Assembly: GCA_947643595.1 (NCBI GenBank)
Contig: CANRWP010000010.1
Location: forward strand, 1 to 64,000
Reading direction: 5' to 3'
Source: an uncultured bacterium
GTDB lineage: Bacteria; Bacillota; Clostridia; Lachnospirales; Lachnospiraceae
DNA: 64,000 nt
Shown here: in pieces, positions 34,691 to 43,850 of the stretch
Position numbering within the stretch: position 1 is the first letter of the stretch
Layout of the letters: each line of letters starts with the position of its first letter
The notes under the pieces: generated by a model
The model's database searches: none
What the model saw: the letters and a program-made list of their open reading frames with translations, nothing else
What the model was told of the DNA's origin: nothing
Program-made: the position numbers and the translations under genes

Positions 34691-36613
34691 ATGAGTGCAG
34701 AGAAAAAACGGTATGAGTTTGTGATAAAAGAGGATTCGGAAAAAAGGCTGGATTTTCTGGGGAGCAAAGGCGATCCGGCAAAAATGAACTGGGTGCAGGG
34801 AAATCGGAAATGGGGCACGGTGATCTGCCCGGATACGCTTGCCGTAAAAACGGAAAGAGCGGTGACGGGAAGCGGCAGGCTGTATGAGAGTTACCGGTTT
34901 ACAAATATCACCGCTTTCCCTGTGGTTTTGCAGGAGACGGATGTGGGAATCTACGTCACCTTTCATGATAATTATGAGGCGGCTTCGGAATGTATGGAGA
35001 GAAGATGTCATACGCATCTTTTCTGCGGAGAGGAAGCCGCTTATATTCAGGCCTTTCGAATGGGAGGGCGTCCGCCGCACCTGGGACTGCAGCTGACGAA
35101 GGGGAGTGTCATCTCCTACAGTGTTGAGCGAGATGAAGAAAAAAGAAGCGATGACCGGGGAGACTTTATCCTGCATCCGTCTTTTCCGCTGATGGAGCCG
35201 GGGGAGACTGTGGAGATAGCATGGGAACTTTTCTGGTTTGAGGATCAGAAGGATTTTGAGGATCAGTTATCAGAGAAAGGCGAATTCCCGTTTGTCAAAG
35301 CAGAGAATGTGACTTTTTTCCCGGGGGAACAGATGAAATTTGAGGTCCATATACGTGAGAAGGCGGATGGGGCGGAAGTTTACGCGGAACATAACGGGGA
35401 GAAAATCCCCTGCCGGATACGGGTGGAGAAGGAGACGATTACGGCGAAAACAGCCGGGGACACACAGGAGGAAGGCGAATACAGATTCCATATAAACATT
35501 GACGGAAAAAAGACGTATGCCCTTCTGTATCAATGTGCGCATCTGGACAGAATGGTTCATAGGCGCTGCCGCTTTATTGCGGCAAAACAGCAGTATCTGA
35601 TGGATGGAAGCCCTTTGGACGGAGCCTATCTGATTTACGATAAGGAAGAGAACAGAATATATTACAGCCATCTGGACGATCACAACGGAGGGCGGGAACG
35701 CCTGGGAATGGGTGCGCTTGCCGCATTGTACCTTCAAAGAAATGAGGACAGAAAAGTATATGACAGCCTGATGCATTATCAGAGATATGTCTATCGGGAA
35801 CTGTATGACCGAAATTCAGGGACAGTGTACAATGATATCTGTCATAATAACGACTGGCACCGTCTGTATAATTATCCGTGGATGGCGGTATTCCAACTGG
35901 AAGTTTATCGGCTGACGAGGGATAGAAGCTGCCTGTCTGATGCATTTCAGACAATGTATCACTATTACCGGCTGGGAGGAGATAAGTTTTATGCGATCGG
36001 AATTCCGATGACGGAACTGCTCGATGAACTGGAGAAAGCGGAACTGCAAAAAGAGCGGGATTTATTAAAAGAGTGCTTTCTGAAACATGCGGATACGGTT
36101 TGGCAGACGGGGACAAATTATCCTGCATCGGAAGTTTCGTATGAGCAGAGTATTGTTGCGCCGGCGGTCAGTATTCTGTTGCAGGCGGAGAAAATAGAGG
36201 GAAAAGGAATCTATTTGAAAGAAGCTAAAAGACAGATGAAAGTGCTGGAATTATTCGGCGGGAGACAGCCGGATTATCACCTGTATGGTAACGCGGTCAG
36301 ACACTGGGACGGGTACTGGTTCGGGAAGAGGCGCATGTACGGAGATACATTTCCGCATTACTGGAGCGTACTGTCCGGCGTAGCCTATGCGCAGATGTAT
36401 GAAGTGACGGGGGAGGAAAATTATCGGCGAAAGGCGTCGTCGTCATTCAGGGGGTGCCTGAACCTGTTTGGCCGGGACGGATCCGCCTCCTGTGCCATGG
36501 TATTTCCAAAGTCGGTGAACGGGAGAGAGGCGGGTTACTATGATCCCTGGGCAAACGATCAGGACTGGGCCTTATATTATGCCTTAAAATACAGGGAGAT
36601 TACGGAGGGATAA
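34691..36613 (+). CDS. Unrecognised 640-aa six-hairpin-glycosidase-like protein
   Basis: I do not recognise a named family. The first ~270 residues look like beta-sandwich domains. The remaining ~350 are alpha-helical with aromatic-rich repeats typical of alpha/alpha-barrel sugar enzymes (HNDWHRLYNYPWMAVFQLEVY, HWDGYWFGKRRMYGDTFPHYW, YYDPWANDQDWALYYAL). Several Asp residues in these blocks (DGYWFG, YGDTF, NDQDW) could be catalytic. There is no signal peptide, so it acts in the cytoplasm. It lies between the importer and the GH112 phosphorylase, close to both, so it probably processes the imported glycan before phosphorolysis. Hydrolase or lyase activity cannot be decided from the sequence. 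Confidence 0.6.
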   Translation: MSAEKKRYEFVIKEDSEKRLDFLGSKGDPAKMNWVQGNRKWGTVICPDTLAVKTERAVTGSGRLYESYRFTNITAFPVVLQETDVGIYVTFHDNYEAASECMERRCHTHLFCGEEAAYIQAFRMGGRPPHLGLQLTKGSVISYSVERDEEKRSDDRGDFILHPSFPLMEPGETVEIAWELFWFEDQKDFEDQLSEKGEFPFVKAENVTFFPGEQMKFEVHIREKADGAEVYAEHNGEKIPCRIRVEKETITAKTAGDTQEEGEYRFHINIDGKKTYALLYQCAHLDRMVHRRCRFIAAKQQYLMDGSPLDGAYLIYDKEENRIYYSHLDDHNGGRERLGMGALAALYLQRNEDRKVYDSLMHYQRYVYRELYDRNSGTVYNDICHNNDWHRLYNYPWMAVFQLEVYRLTRDRSCLSDAFQTMYHYYRLGGDKFYAIGIPMTELLDELEKAELQKERDLLKECFLKHADTVWQTGTNYPASEVSYEQSIVAPAVSILLQAEKIEGKGIYLKEAKRQMKVLELFGGRQPDYHLYGNAVRHWDGYWFGKRRMYGDTFPHYWSVLSGVAYAQMYEVTGEENYRRKASSSFRGCLNLFGRDGSASCAMVFPKSVNGREAGYYDPWANDQDWALYYALKYREITEG

Positions 36614-36617
36614 GACT

Positions 36618-38819
36618 TTGTGTGCAGCTTGCAGAAAGGATGCGGTTATTGATATGAGAGGTGATTTTACGCTTCCGGGGGAATCCGGATATGAGAAGCT
36701 GACATTGGAGCTTGCCGAAAAATGGGGAGCCGATATGATCAGGGACAGCGACGGAACGAAATTGTCGGACGAACTTTTAAATGCCGGATACGGCATCTAT
36801 TCGACGGTCTGTGTGATCAGAGACCACAATGAGTGGGCGAAAAACAATCAGGACAAACTGCAGCAGACTTTCCTGATGGCAGGACCGGTTATGGCAGTGG
36901 AGCAGTCGGTGCGGATCGACCTGTTAAAAGAATATTTTGAAGAACAGTTTCGGATCAATGAGTCTCCGGAAAGTATAAAACTGTGGCAGGTTTTTGATCG
37001 GACAACGGAGGAGATTGTATCGGAAGATCAGTGGCGTTACGAGGCGGAACAGAAAACGGTGATGATTGAAGACTGCGTGCCCTGGCACAGCTACAGCGTG
37101 AATTTTCTGGCATACCGGATATGGGAAGAAATTTCCATGTACAACCATGTGACGAACGGATGGGAAAAAGAACATCTGATGCAGATCGATCCGCGCTATG
37201 AGGAAACGCAGCGTTATCTGCTCGACTGGATGAAAAAATGGTGCGAAGAACATCCGGCCACAAAGGTGGTTCGTTTTACGTCGATGTTTTATAATTTTGT
37301 CTGGATCTGGGGCAGCAGTGAAGAGCGCAGAAATATATTTACCGACTGGGGTTCCTATGATTTTACGGTAAGCCCTTATGCTCTGGCGCTTTTTGAAAAA
37401 AAATTCGGTTATAAATTGACGTCGGAGGATTTTGTCAATCAGGGTAAACTGCATGTGACGCATATGCCCTGCGATGGTAAAAAGAAAGATTGGATAGAGT
37501 TTGTCAATGACTTTGTGATAAATTTCGGAAAACAGCTGATAGAGATCGTACACAGCTTTGGAAAGCAGGCGTATGTTTTTTATGATGACAGCTGGGTGGG
37601 AGTTGAGCCCTATAATGGGAGATTTGAGGAGTTTGGATTTGATGGAATTATAAAATGTGTGTTTTCCGGATATGAGGTACGGATGTGTGCCGGCGTCCCG
37701 GTAAAGACTCATGAGATTCGCCTGCATCCCTATCTGTTCCCAACGGGTTTAGGCGGAGCGCCGACCTTTTCAGAGGGAGGGGATCCCACAGAGGATGCAA
37801 AAAATTACTGGCTTCATGTGCGCAGGGCTCTGCTGTGGCAGAAAATTGACCGGATAGGACTTGGTGGATATTTGCATCTGACGCAGGGGTATCCGGATTT
37901 CTGTGATTATATAGCACAGACTGCGGATGAGTTCCGAAAGATAAAAGAGCTTCATGCGCACGGAAAGCCACTCACGGCAAAAACAAGGGTGGCGGTTCTT
38001 CACAGCTGGGGAAGCATGCGTCCCTGGACGCTTTCAGGACATTTCCACGAAAGTGATGCACATGACCTGATCCACATCAACGAAGCTCTGGCAGGTATGC
38101 CGATAAAAGTTGACTTTTTGGACTTTGAAGATATCCGTGCGGGAAAATTGAAGGACTATGAGGTGTTGATCAACGCCGGAAGGAGCGGCGATGCCTGGAG
38201 TGGCGGGGCGGCATGGAAGGATGAGAAGATCGTATCGGAAATAACACGTTGGGCGTATGAAGGGGGAACTTTCATAGGAGTAAATGAACCATCTGCTGTT
38301 TCTGGCTTTGCTGCATTTTTCAGAATGGCGCATGTACTCGGGGTGGATATGGATAACGGGGACTATGTAAATCACGGAAAGTGGAAAGGAACCAAAAAAG
38401 AGGATACTTATTTTACAGAGGATAACATTTCGCTGTCCTGCAAAGAAGATATTTATGTCTGCTGCCGGGACACGGAAATTTTCTTAGAAGAGGATGGCTA
38501 TATAAAACTTTCCATGCACCAATTTGGCAAAGGAAAAGGCATCTATATGCCGGGATTCCGGTTTAGTGCAGAAAACAACAGATTGCTTTTAAAATTAATT
38601 TTATCATCGGGTAGAGAAACCTTAAAAGATTTGTATCAGGATGAAAATCCTTACATAGAAAGTGCATATTATCCAACGGATAAGATACGGATATTACTGA
38701 ACAATTCATCGAATGAACAAATAATTGCTAACTGCCCGGGAAAGAAAGGGAATATAATTTTAAAAGCATACGAGACGAAGATCATGGAAAATAATGTATC
38801 AGATGTTAAGCTATTATAG
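36618..38819 (+). CDS. GH112 beta-galactoside phosphorylase
   Basis: A 733-aa member of the GH112 family, which cleaves beta-galactosides with phosphate to give alpha-galactose 1-phosphate. Known members act on galacto-N-biose/lacto-N-biose or on galactosyl-beta-1,4-L-rhamnose. Family blocks: GDFTLPGESG ... WGADMIRDSDGT near the N-terminus, FDRTTEE, VPWHSYSVNFLAYRIW, and the proton-donor Asp324 in FYDDSWVGVEPYNG. The TTG at 36618 behind GGAGGG is a plausible start; ATG at 36654 (MRGDFTLP) matches relatives better but has a distant ribosome binding site. The rhamnose-mutarotase-like neighbour tips the guess towards the rhamnoside substrate. A terminator follows. Confidence 0.88.
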   Translation: MCAACRKDAVIDMRGDFTLPGESGYEKLTLELAEKWGADMIRDSDGTKLSDELLNAGYGIYSTVCVIRDHNEWAKNNQDKLQQTFLMAGPVMAVEQSVRIDLLKEYFEEQFRINESPESIKLWQVFDRTTEEIVSEDQWRYEAEQKTVMIEDCVPWHSYSVNFLAYRIWEEISMYNHVTNGWEKEHLMQIDPRYEETQRYLLDWMKKWCEEHPATKVVRFTSMFYNFVWIWGSSEERRNIFTDWGSYDFTVSPYALALFEKKFGYKLTSEDFVNQGKLHVTHMPCDGKKKDWIEFVNDFVINFGKQLIEIVHSFGKQAYVFYDDSWVGVEPYNGRFEEFGFDGIIKCVFSGYEVRMCAGVPVKTHEIRLHPYLFPTGLGGAPTFSEGGDPTEDAKNYWLHVRRALLWQKIDRIGLGGYLHLTQGYPDFCDYIAQTADEFRKIKELHAHGKPLTAKTRVAVLHSWGSMRPWTLSGHFHESDAHDLIHINEALAGMPIKVDFLDFEDIRAGKLKDYEVLINAGRSGDAWSGGAAWKDEKIVSEITRWAYEGGTFIGVNEPSAVSGFAAFFRMAHVLGVDMDNGDYVNHGKWKGTKKEDTYFTEDNISLSCKEDIYVCCRDTEIFLEEDGYIKLSMHQFGKGKGIYMPGFRFSAENNRLLLKLILSSGRETLKDLYQDENPYIESAYYPTDKIRILLNNSSNEQIIANCPGKKGNIILKAYETKIMENNVSDVKLL

Positions 38820-38850
38820 ATGTTTCTCAAAATAACATAACAGGTTTAGC

Positions 38851-38891
38851 AGGCTTTACTATACTCTATCTTGTAGTAAGGCCTTTTTTTT
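38851..38891 (+). terminator. Rho-independent terminator after GH112
   Basis: AGGCTTTACTA (38851-38861) pairs with TAGTAAGGCCT (38874-38884) with one wobble, followed by a run of eight T. It ends the importer/GH112 operon. Confidence 0.88.
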
Positions 38892-38939
38892 GATAACATG
38901 ATATAAGATCAGGTATCAATGATACTTTTCAGAGAAAAC

Positions 38940-38968
38940 TTGGAATATTTGGTAACAGGGGATATAAA
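38940..38968 (+). promoter_or_regulatory. Promoter of the RluA/ligase-like pair
   Basis: TTGGAA (38940-38945), a 17-bp spacer and TATAAA (38963-38968) lie about 30 bp before the pseudouridine synthase start. Confidence 0.6.
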
Positions 38969-38998
38969 ATAAAGAAAACAGTAGAGGAATAAAAATAT

Positions 38999-39679
38999 TT
39001 GAGAAAAGACGTTTCTATTATTTATGAAGATAAAGACATCCTTGTCTGCCGGAAACCGGCCGGGCTGCCGACACAGAGCGCGAAAGTTTCCGTGCCGGAT
39101 CTGGTCAGCGAACTGAAAAGTTATCTGGCGGAGAAGAAAGAAACCTACCTGGGGGTAGTGCACCGACTGGATCAGCCCGTGGAAGGGCTTCTCGTCTTTG
39201 CCAAAAATAAGGCGGCAGCAAAAAACCTGAGCGAACAGCTGAAGATCAGCTCTTTTGACAAAGTATATTATGCGGTGGCGTTTAACCAGCCGCCGGTGCA
39301 GGAGGGTATGCTGGAAGATTACATGATAAAAGACGGTTCGAGGGCTAAAATTGTCCCTGCGGATACGCCCGGCGCGAAAAAGGCAGTGCTTCACTACAGG
39401 CTTATCGCTATGAAGAAGGGGAGGGCGCTCTACGAAGTCCGCCTGGAGACCGGAAGATTTCATCAGATCAGGGCGCAGATGGCGCATGCGGGGATGCCGC
39501 TTCTGGGGGATAAAAAGTATGCGGATGCGGCAATCAATATTTACTCGGAGGCGCACGGTATTAAAAATGTGGCGCTCTGCGCTTTCAAATTGAAACTCAT
39601 ACATCCGGGAACGGGGGAGGAGATGCTTTTTATCAGCAAGCCTGCGGGGGAAGTGTTTCAGGATTTTAAAAAGGAGTGA
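38999..39679 (+). CDS. RluA-family pseudouridine synthase
   Basis: A 226-aa pseudouridine synthase with the catalytic Asp in VVHRLDQPVEGLLVFAK and the family blocks ILVCRKPAGLPTQ and YEVRLETGRFHQIRAQMAHAG. It converts uridine in rRNA or tRNA to pseudouridine. It starts at TTG behind GAGGAA. No S4 domain is present, unlike RluD, so it resembles the short RluA/YjbO type. Conventional RluA enzymes read HRLDRxTSG; here it is HRLDQPVEG, a variant seen in a Firmicute subgroup. It is followed 4 bp later by the O-antigen-ligase-like gene. Confidence 0.9.
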   Translation: MRKDVSIIYEDKDILVCRKPAGLPTQSAKVSVPDLVSELKSYLAEKKETYLGVVHRLDQPVEGLLVFAKNKAAAKNLSEQLKISSFDKVYYAVAFNQPPVQEGMLEDYMIKDGSRAKIVPADTPGAKKAVLHYRLIAMKKGRALYEVRLETGRFHQIRAQMAHAGMPLLGDKKYADAAINIYSEAHGIKNVALCAFKLKLIHPGTGEEMLFISKPAGEVFQDFKKE

Positions 39680-39683
39680 GAAT

Positions 39684-41249
39684 ATGAAGAATATTCTGCG
39701 GCTTTTCTGCGGCGCGGGAGTTTATGTTTTCCTGTTTTTTCTGGTTCTTGTCTATTCTCTTTATGCGCCGGAGGGTTACATCCAGATCGCCACAAACAAA
39801 TATTTGTTTTACAGGAAGCTGTGCCTGATCACAGCAGCGGTGATGATACCGTCCGTTCTTCTGTATTATATGGCGCCGCACCGCAAAGGTGTGCGGAGAG
39901 TGGTGGACAATATTTCCGCCACAGATATTTTTGTACTTCTGTATTTGCTGGTGAATATCATTTCTTTTGTCGGCACGGAATACAGGGAGGAGGCACTCTG
40001 GGGTACAAGCGGCTGGTATATGGGATTTGGGATGCAGCTTTTTTTTATCGGGACATATTTTCTGGTGTCCCGGTTCTACGACGGCAGGATCGATGTACTT
40101 CCTTTTTTTATGACAGCAACCTTTGTGGTATTTCTGTGGGGGCTTTTGAACCGGTTTTCCATCTATCCGATCGATATGCACTATGACAGTGAACAGTTTA
40201 TTTCCAGCATGGGGAATATCAACTGGTTCTGCGGCTTCTGGTCGATCTTTTTCGTGATTGGCGTTGTGCTGTATCTGATAACGACAAAACCGTGGATGCG
40301 GGCTGCCGCCGGAATTTACAGCCTGGTGGCGTTGGGGCTTGGCGCGGTGGAGGGAAGCGACAGCGCATTTTTATCCATGTGTGTTGTCTTCTATTTTCTA
40401 TTTCTGATCTCTTTTCAAAAGGCGGAATATATGAAAAGATGGCTGGAACTGGGGATCTTTTACTGCGCTGCCTGTCAGGTGATGCGTATTATTGTGACGA
40501 TTGATAAAAAAAGCCTCAGCATGGATACGACAACGATGTGGATCATGCTGGGGAATCTGACGTTGGCGGCGTTAATTCTTTTGTGCGCGCTGCGGATATA
40601 CATAGGAAAAGCAAATGAAAAATACGATGAAGACGAACAATGGATCCGGAAATGGATCTGGCTGAAATATGCGGTGATCGGATTGACGACAGGGGTTTTA
40701 ATCGTTTATCTCATACTGCTGATCTGCAATACGAGAGCGCCGGGAAGCCTGGGCGCACTGTCGAAATATTCCATATTTTTGTTTGACGGCCACTGGGGAA
40801 GCGCCAGGGGGGCCACCTGGCGGGACGGTTTTGCCATCTATCGGACTTTTTCTTTCAGAGAACGGCTTTTTGGAGTGGGACAGGACTGTTTTGCCATCCA
40901 TGGTTATGGTATACCGGAGCTGGCGGCAAGGCTGAAGGAGGAATGGCCCGGATCGAGACTCACCAATGCGCATAACGAGTGTATCACTCATCTGGTCAAT
41001 GTCGGTATCTTCGGGATGCTCTCCTTCATCGGTATTTTCTGGAGCAGCTTTAAACGGCTTTTGGAGAGGGCGGCTAAGGAGCCGCTGTGCTATGTGTTTG
41101 CGGCGAGTATTTTGTCATACTTTATACATAACCAGTTCAGCTTTGCGCAGGTACTCAACACACCCTATATTTATATGATGCTGGGGCTGGGGGAGAGTCT
41201 GATGAGGCGAATGGATGACAGAGACGCTTCTGCAAAGCCGTCGTCATAG
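39684..41249 (+). CDS. O-antigen ligase/polymerase-like membrane protein
   Basis: A 521-aa protein with about 12 hydrophobic helices. A large outer loop (about 355-430) leads to the Wzy_C-type motif LTNAHNECITHLVNVGIFGML. Proteins of this fold join or polymerise lipid-linked glycans. No glycosyltransferase or flippase gene is nearby, so its substrate is unknown. It is coupled to the RluA gene and followed by a terminator. Confidence 0.8.
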   Translation: MKNILRLFCGAGVYVFLFFLVLVYSLYAPEGYIQIATNKYLFYRKLCLITAAVMIPSVLLYYMAPHRKGVRRVVDNISATDIFVLLYLLVNIISFVGTEYREEALWGTSGWYMGFGMQLFFIGTYFLVSRFYDGRIDVLPFFMTATFVVFLWGLLNRFSIYPIDMHYDSEQFISSMGNINWFCGFWSIFFVIGVVLYLITTKPWMRAAAGIYSLVALGLGAVEGSDSAFLSMCVVFYFLFLISFQKAEYMKRWLELGIFYCAACQVMRIIVTIDKKSLSMDTTTMWIMLGNLTLAALILLCALRIYIGKANEKYDEDEQWIRKWIWLKYAVIGLTTGVLIVYLILLICNTRAPGSLGALSKYSIFLFDGHWGSARGATWRDGFAIYRTFSFRERLFGVGQDCFAIHGYGIPELAARLKEEWPGSRLTNAHNECITHLVNVGIFGMLSFIGIFWSSFKRLLERAAKEPLCYVFAASILSYFIHNQFSFAQVLNTPYIYMMLGLGESLMRRMDDRDASAKPSS

Positions 41250-41278
41250 ACATTTCAACTTTTTAATACCGTTGCATG

Positions 41279-41318
41279 GACATCTGCTTAACATTAGAAA
41301 AAAGCAGATGTCTTTTTT
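41279..41318 (+). terminator. Rho-independent terminator
   Basis: GACATCTGCTT (41279-41289) pairs perfectly with AAGCAGATGTC (41302-41312), followed by six T. Confidence 0.92.
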
Positions 41319-41361
41319 GTGCATTATTTACGGAAAGAATTGTGCGCATTTATTTTTTTTG

Positions 41362-41390
41362 TTGACAAATATGAGATATGATTGTATGAT
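41362..41390 (+). promoter_or_regulatory. Strong promoter of the malic-enzyme/TRAP operon
   Basis: Consensus TTGACA (41362-41367), an exact 17-bp spacer and TATGAT (41385-41390) lie 38 bp before the malic enzyme start. Confidence 0.88.
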
Positions 41391-41409
41391 AACCATATAA
41401 TCATACAAT
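41381..41409. promoter_or_regulatory. Perfect palindromic operator over -10 and +1
   Basis: ATTGTATGAT (41381-41390) and ATCATACAAT (41400-41409) are perfect inverted arms with a 9-nt spacer, covering the -10 box and the start of transcription. A repressor bound here would block RNA polymerase. The FadR-type GntR regulator at the far end of the operon is the best candidate. Confidence 0.75.
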
Positions 41410-41428
41410 ATAACATGGGAGGTTTACA

Positions 41429-42604
41429 ATGGATCATGCAAAAGAATCCCTGCGTCTGCACAGAGAGTGGCAGGGAAAAATTGAAGTGATTTCACGAGTG
41501 CCGGTGTCTTCCGGGGAAGATTTGTCCCTCGCCTACACGCCTGGAGTGGCGCAACCCTGTCTGGAAATTCAGAAAGACGTAGATAAGAGCTACGAACTGA
41601 CGAGAAGACATAATATGTGCCTCGTGGTGACGGACGGTTCGGCGGTGCTGGGACTGGGAGACATCGGACCGGAGGCCGGAATGCCGGTGATGGAGGGGAA
41701 ATGTGTTCTGTTCAAAGCATTTGGCGATGTGGATGCTTTTCCGCTCTGTGTGAAAACGAAGGATGTGGATGAGTTTGTCAATGCGGTGTATCTGATATCG
41801 GGCAGTTTCGGCGGAGTAAATCTGGAGGATATTGCGGCTCCGAGATGCTTTGAGATAGAGAAAAAATTGAAAGAAAAATGTGACATCCCCATTTTCCATG
41901 ACGACCAGCACGGGACAGCAGTCATCACGCTGGCGGGCCTGATCAATGCGCTGAAGGTGACCGGAAAGAAAAGAGAGCAGGTGAAGATTGTCGTAAGCGG
42001 CGCCGGTGCGGCGGCGATCTCCATCACAAAATTATTGCTGTCGGACGGATTCCAGGATATTACTCTCTGCGACCGCAAAGGAGCTATTTATGATGGTCGT
42101 GAAGAGGGCATGAATAAAATAAAAGAGGAGATGGCCCTCGTCACAAACAGAGAAAAGCGCAGAGGGAATCTCAAAGATGTCATCGTCGGAGCGGATATCT
42201 TTATCGGGGTGAGTGCGCCGGGAATGATGACACCAGAGATGGTGCGGACTATGAATAAAGACGCGATCATCTTCGCATGCGCCAATCCGACGCCGGAGAT
42301 TTTCCCGGAGGATGCAAAGGCAGGCGGAGCCCGGATTTGTGCGACAGGGCGCAGCGATTATCCCAACCAGATCAACAACGTACTTGCCTTTCCGGGAATC
42401 TTTCGTGGGACATTCGACGTGAGGGCGAACGATATCAACGACGAGATGAAGATCGCGGCTGCCTATGCACTGGCGGGTCTGATCACGGATGAGGAGCTGA
42501 ACGAAGAGTATATTATCCCGAAAGCTTTTGACCCGCAAGTCGGTAAGGCCGTGGCAAAAGCTGTGGCGGAGGCAGCCCACAGGACCGGGACAGCCAGGAT
42601 CTGA
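41429..42604 (+). CDS. Malic enzyme (NAD(P)-dependent)
   Basis: A 391-aa short-form malic enzyme that oxidatively decarboxylates malate to pyruvate. The catalytic N-domain shows LAYTPGVAQPC, VVTDGSAVLGLGDIGPEAGMPVMEGK and IFHDDQHGTAVI, with the Asp pair for the divalent metal. A Rossmann domain follows (VVSGAGAAAISITKLLL). GGGAGG precedes the ATG. It is the first gene of an eight-gene operon including a TRAP importer, where it may turn a malate intermediate into pyruvate. Confidence 0.95.
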   Translation: MDHAKESLRLHREWQGKIEVISRVPVSSGEDLSLAYTPGVAQPCLEIQKDVDKSYELTRRHNMCLVVTDGSAVLGLGDIGPEAGMPVMEGKCVLFKAFGDVDAFPLCVKTKDVDEFVNAVYLISGSFGGVNLEDIAAPRCFEIEKKLKEKCDIPIFHDDQHGTAVITLAGLINALKVTGKKREQVKIVVSGAGAAAISITKLLLSDGFQDITLCDRKGAIYDGREEGMNKIKEEMALVTNREKRRGNLKDVIVGADIFIGVSAPGMMTPEMVRTMNKDAIIFACANPTPEIFPEDAKAGGARICATGRSDYPNQINNVLAFPGIFRGTFDVRANDINDEMKIAAAYALAGLITDEELNEEYIIPKAFDPQVGKAVAKAVAEAAHRTGTARI

Positions 42605-42640
42605 TAAAAATATTACATGCGAAGGAAGAGAGGTAGCGCT

Positions 42641-43738
42641 ATGGGTTACAGAAAATTTGACTATGAAAAATTGAGGATGCTGGCGGAACTTGTCTTTGAA
42701 AAACATGGCTATTCCCCGGAGGATGCGGGGATTATCACGGATGTGCTTCTGAAAGCGGATCTGATGGGAATAGAATCTCACGGCGTGCAGCGCCTGACTC
42801 TCTATCCCTTCGGCATCAGCATCGGCAGGATCAGGGTAGATGCAAAGCCGGAGATCGTTAAGGAGACACCCCTCTCGGCTGTGATAGACGCTCACGATGG
42901 CATGGGGCAGCTGGCCGGTGTGAAGGCGATGAACCTTACGATCGATAAGGCAAAACAACACGGAATGGGCTTTACCGTGGTGAGAAATTCAAACCATTAC
43001 GGTATCGCGGGCTACTATTCCCTGATGGCGGCACAGGAAGGTCTGGCAGGTATCTCCATGACCAACACGCAGGCCCTTGTCGTGCCGACTTTCGGCAGGA
43101 AACCGCTTTTGGGGACAAATCCGATTGCCTTCACGGTGCCGGCAAAGCCTTATCCCTTCCATCTCGATATGTCAACCAGTGTGGTGACGGCGGGAAAGAT
43201 GGAAGTGTATGCCAAGAACAAAAAGCCATGCCCGGAGGGCTGGCTGGTGGATGAGAACGGCGCGGTCAACACGGACGCGGGTGTGTTTGTGAAAAATCGG
43301 GGGACAGGGCTGGGAGGTCTGCTTCCGGTGGGCGGAGCGGGAGAACTCTACAGCGGACATAAAGGATATGGAATGTCCATGATGGTGGAGATCATGACCG
43401 GAATCTTTGCGGGCGGTGTGACCAGCTCCGGCGTGAGAGCCGTGCCGGAGAAGGAGCTCTGCTGTCATATGTTCTGGGCGATGGATCCGGGGATGTTCTG
43501 CGACGACAGGGAAGAACTTTTCGGGCAGCTGTCCGAATTTTTACAGATGCTGAGAAATTCGGATAAAGCGGAAGGACACGAGCGGATCTATACGCACGGA
43601 GAGAAAGAATTTGAAAATATGGAGAAGGTGAAAAACTCCGGCGTGTCGATGAACGATGCGACATATGAGGAGATTGTTAAGCTGAGCGAGAAAATTGGGA
43701 TTTGTGCGGAAGATTATCTGAAGGAGGTGAAAGCGTAA
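42641..43738 (+). CDS. Ldh2-family 2-hydroxyacid dehydrogenase
   Basis: A 365-aa enzyme of the malate/L-lactate/ureidoglycolate dehydrogenase (Ldh2) family, which uses a non-Rossmann NAD(P) fold. Family blocks: LMGIESHGVQRL, DAHDGMGQLAGVKAMN, VRNSNHYGIAGYYSLMA with the catalytic His, and GTNPIAFTVPA. Members oxidise malate, sulfolactate, 2,3-diketogulonate partners and similar 2-hydroxy acids. The start at 42641 (MGYRKFDYEKL) has AGAGAGG upstream; the track start eight codons earlier is less likely. In this operon it probably oxidises the hydroxy acid that enters through the TRAP transporter. Confidence 0.92.
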   Translation: MGYRKFDYEKLRMLAELVFEKHGYSPEDAGIITDVLLKADLMGIESHGVQRLTLYPFGISIGRIRVDAKPEIVKETPLSAVIDAHDGMGQLAGVKAMNLTIDKAKQHGMGFTVVRNSNHYGIAGYYSLMAAQEGLAGISMTNTQALVVPTFGRKPLLGTNPIAFTVPAKPYPFHLDMSTSVVTAGKMEVYAKNKKPCPEGWLVDENGAVNTDAGVFVKNRGTGLGGLLPVGGAGELYSGHKGYGMSMMVEIMTGIFAGGVTSSGVRAVPEKELCCHMFWAMDPGMFCDDREELFGQLSEFLQMLRNSDKAEGHERIYTHGEKEFENMEKVKNSGVSMNDATYEEIVKLSEKIGICAEDYLKEVKA

Positions 43739-43850
43739 AAAAATGAATTAGGGAAAAGCTTATACAGGAGGTGGTGCCGAAGAAGAAAAGTTATGATTTG
43801 AAGTTTTTCAGTTATTTAGAGAAGGCAATGAAACAGAAGGGAGCATTAGA

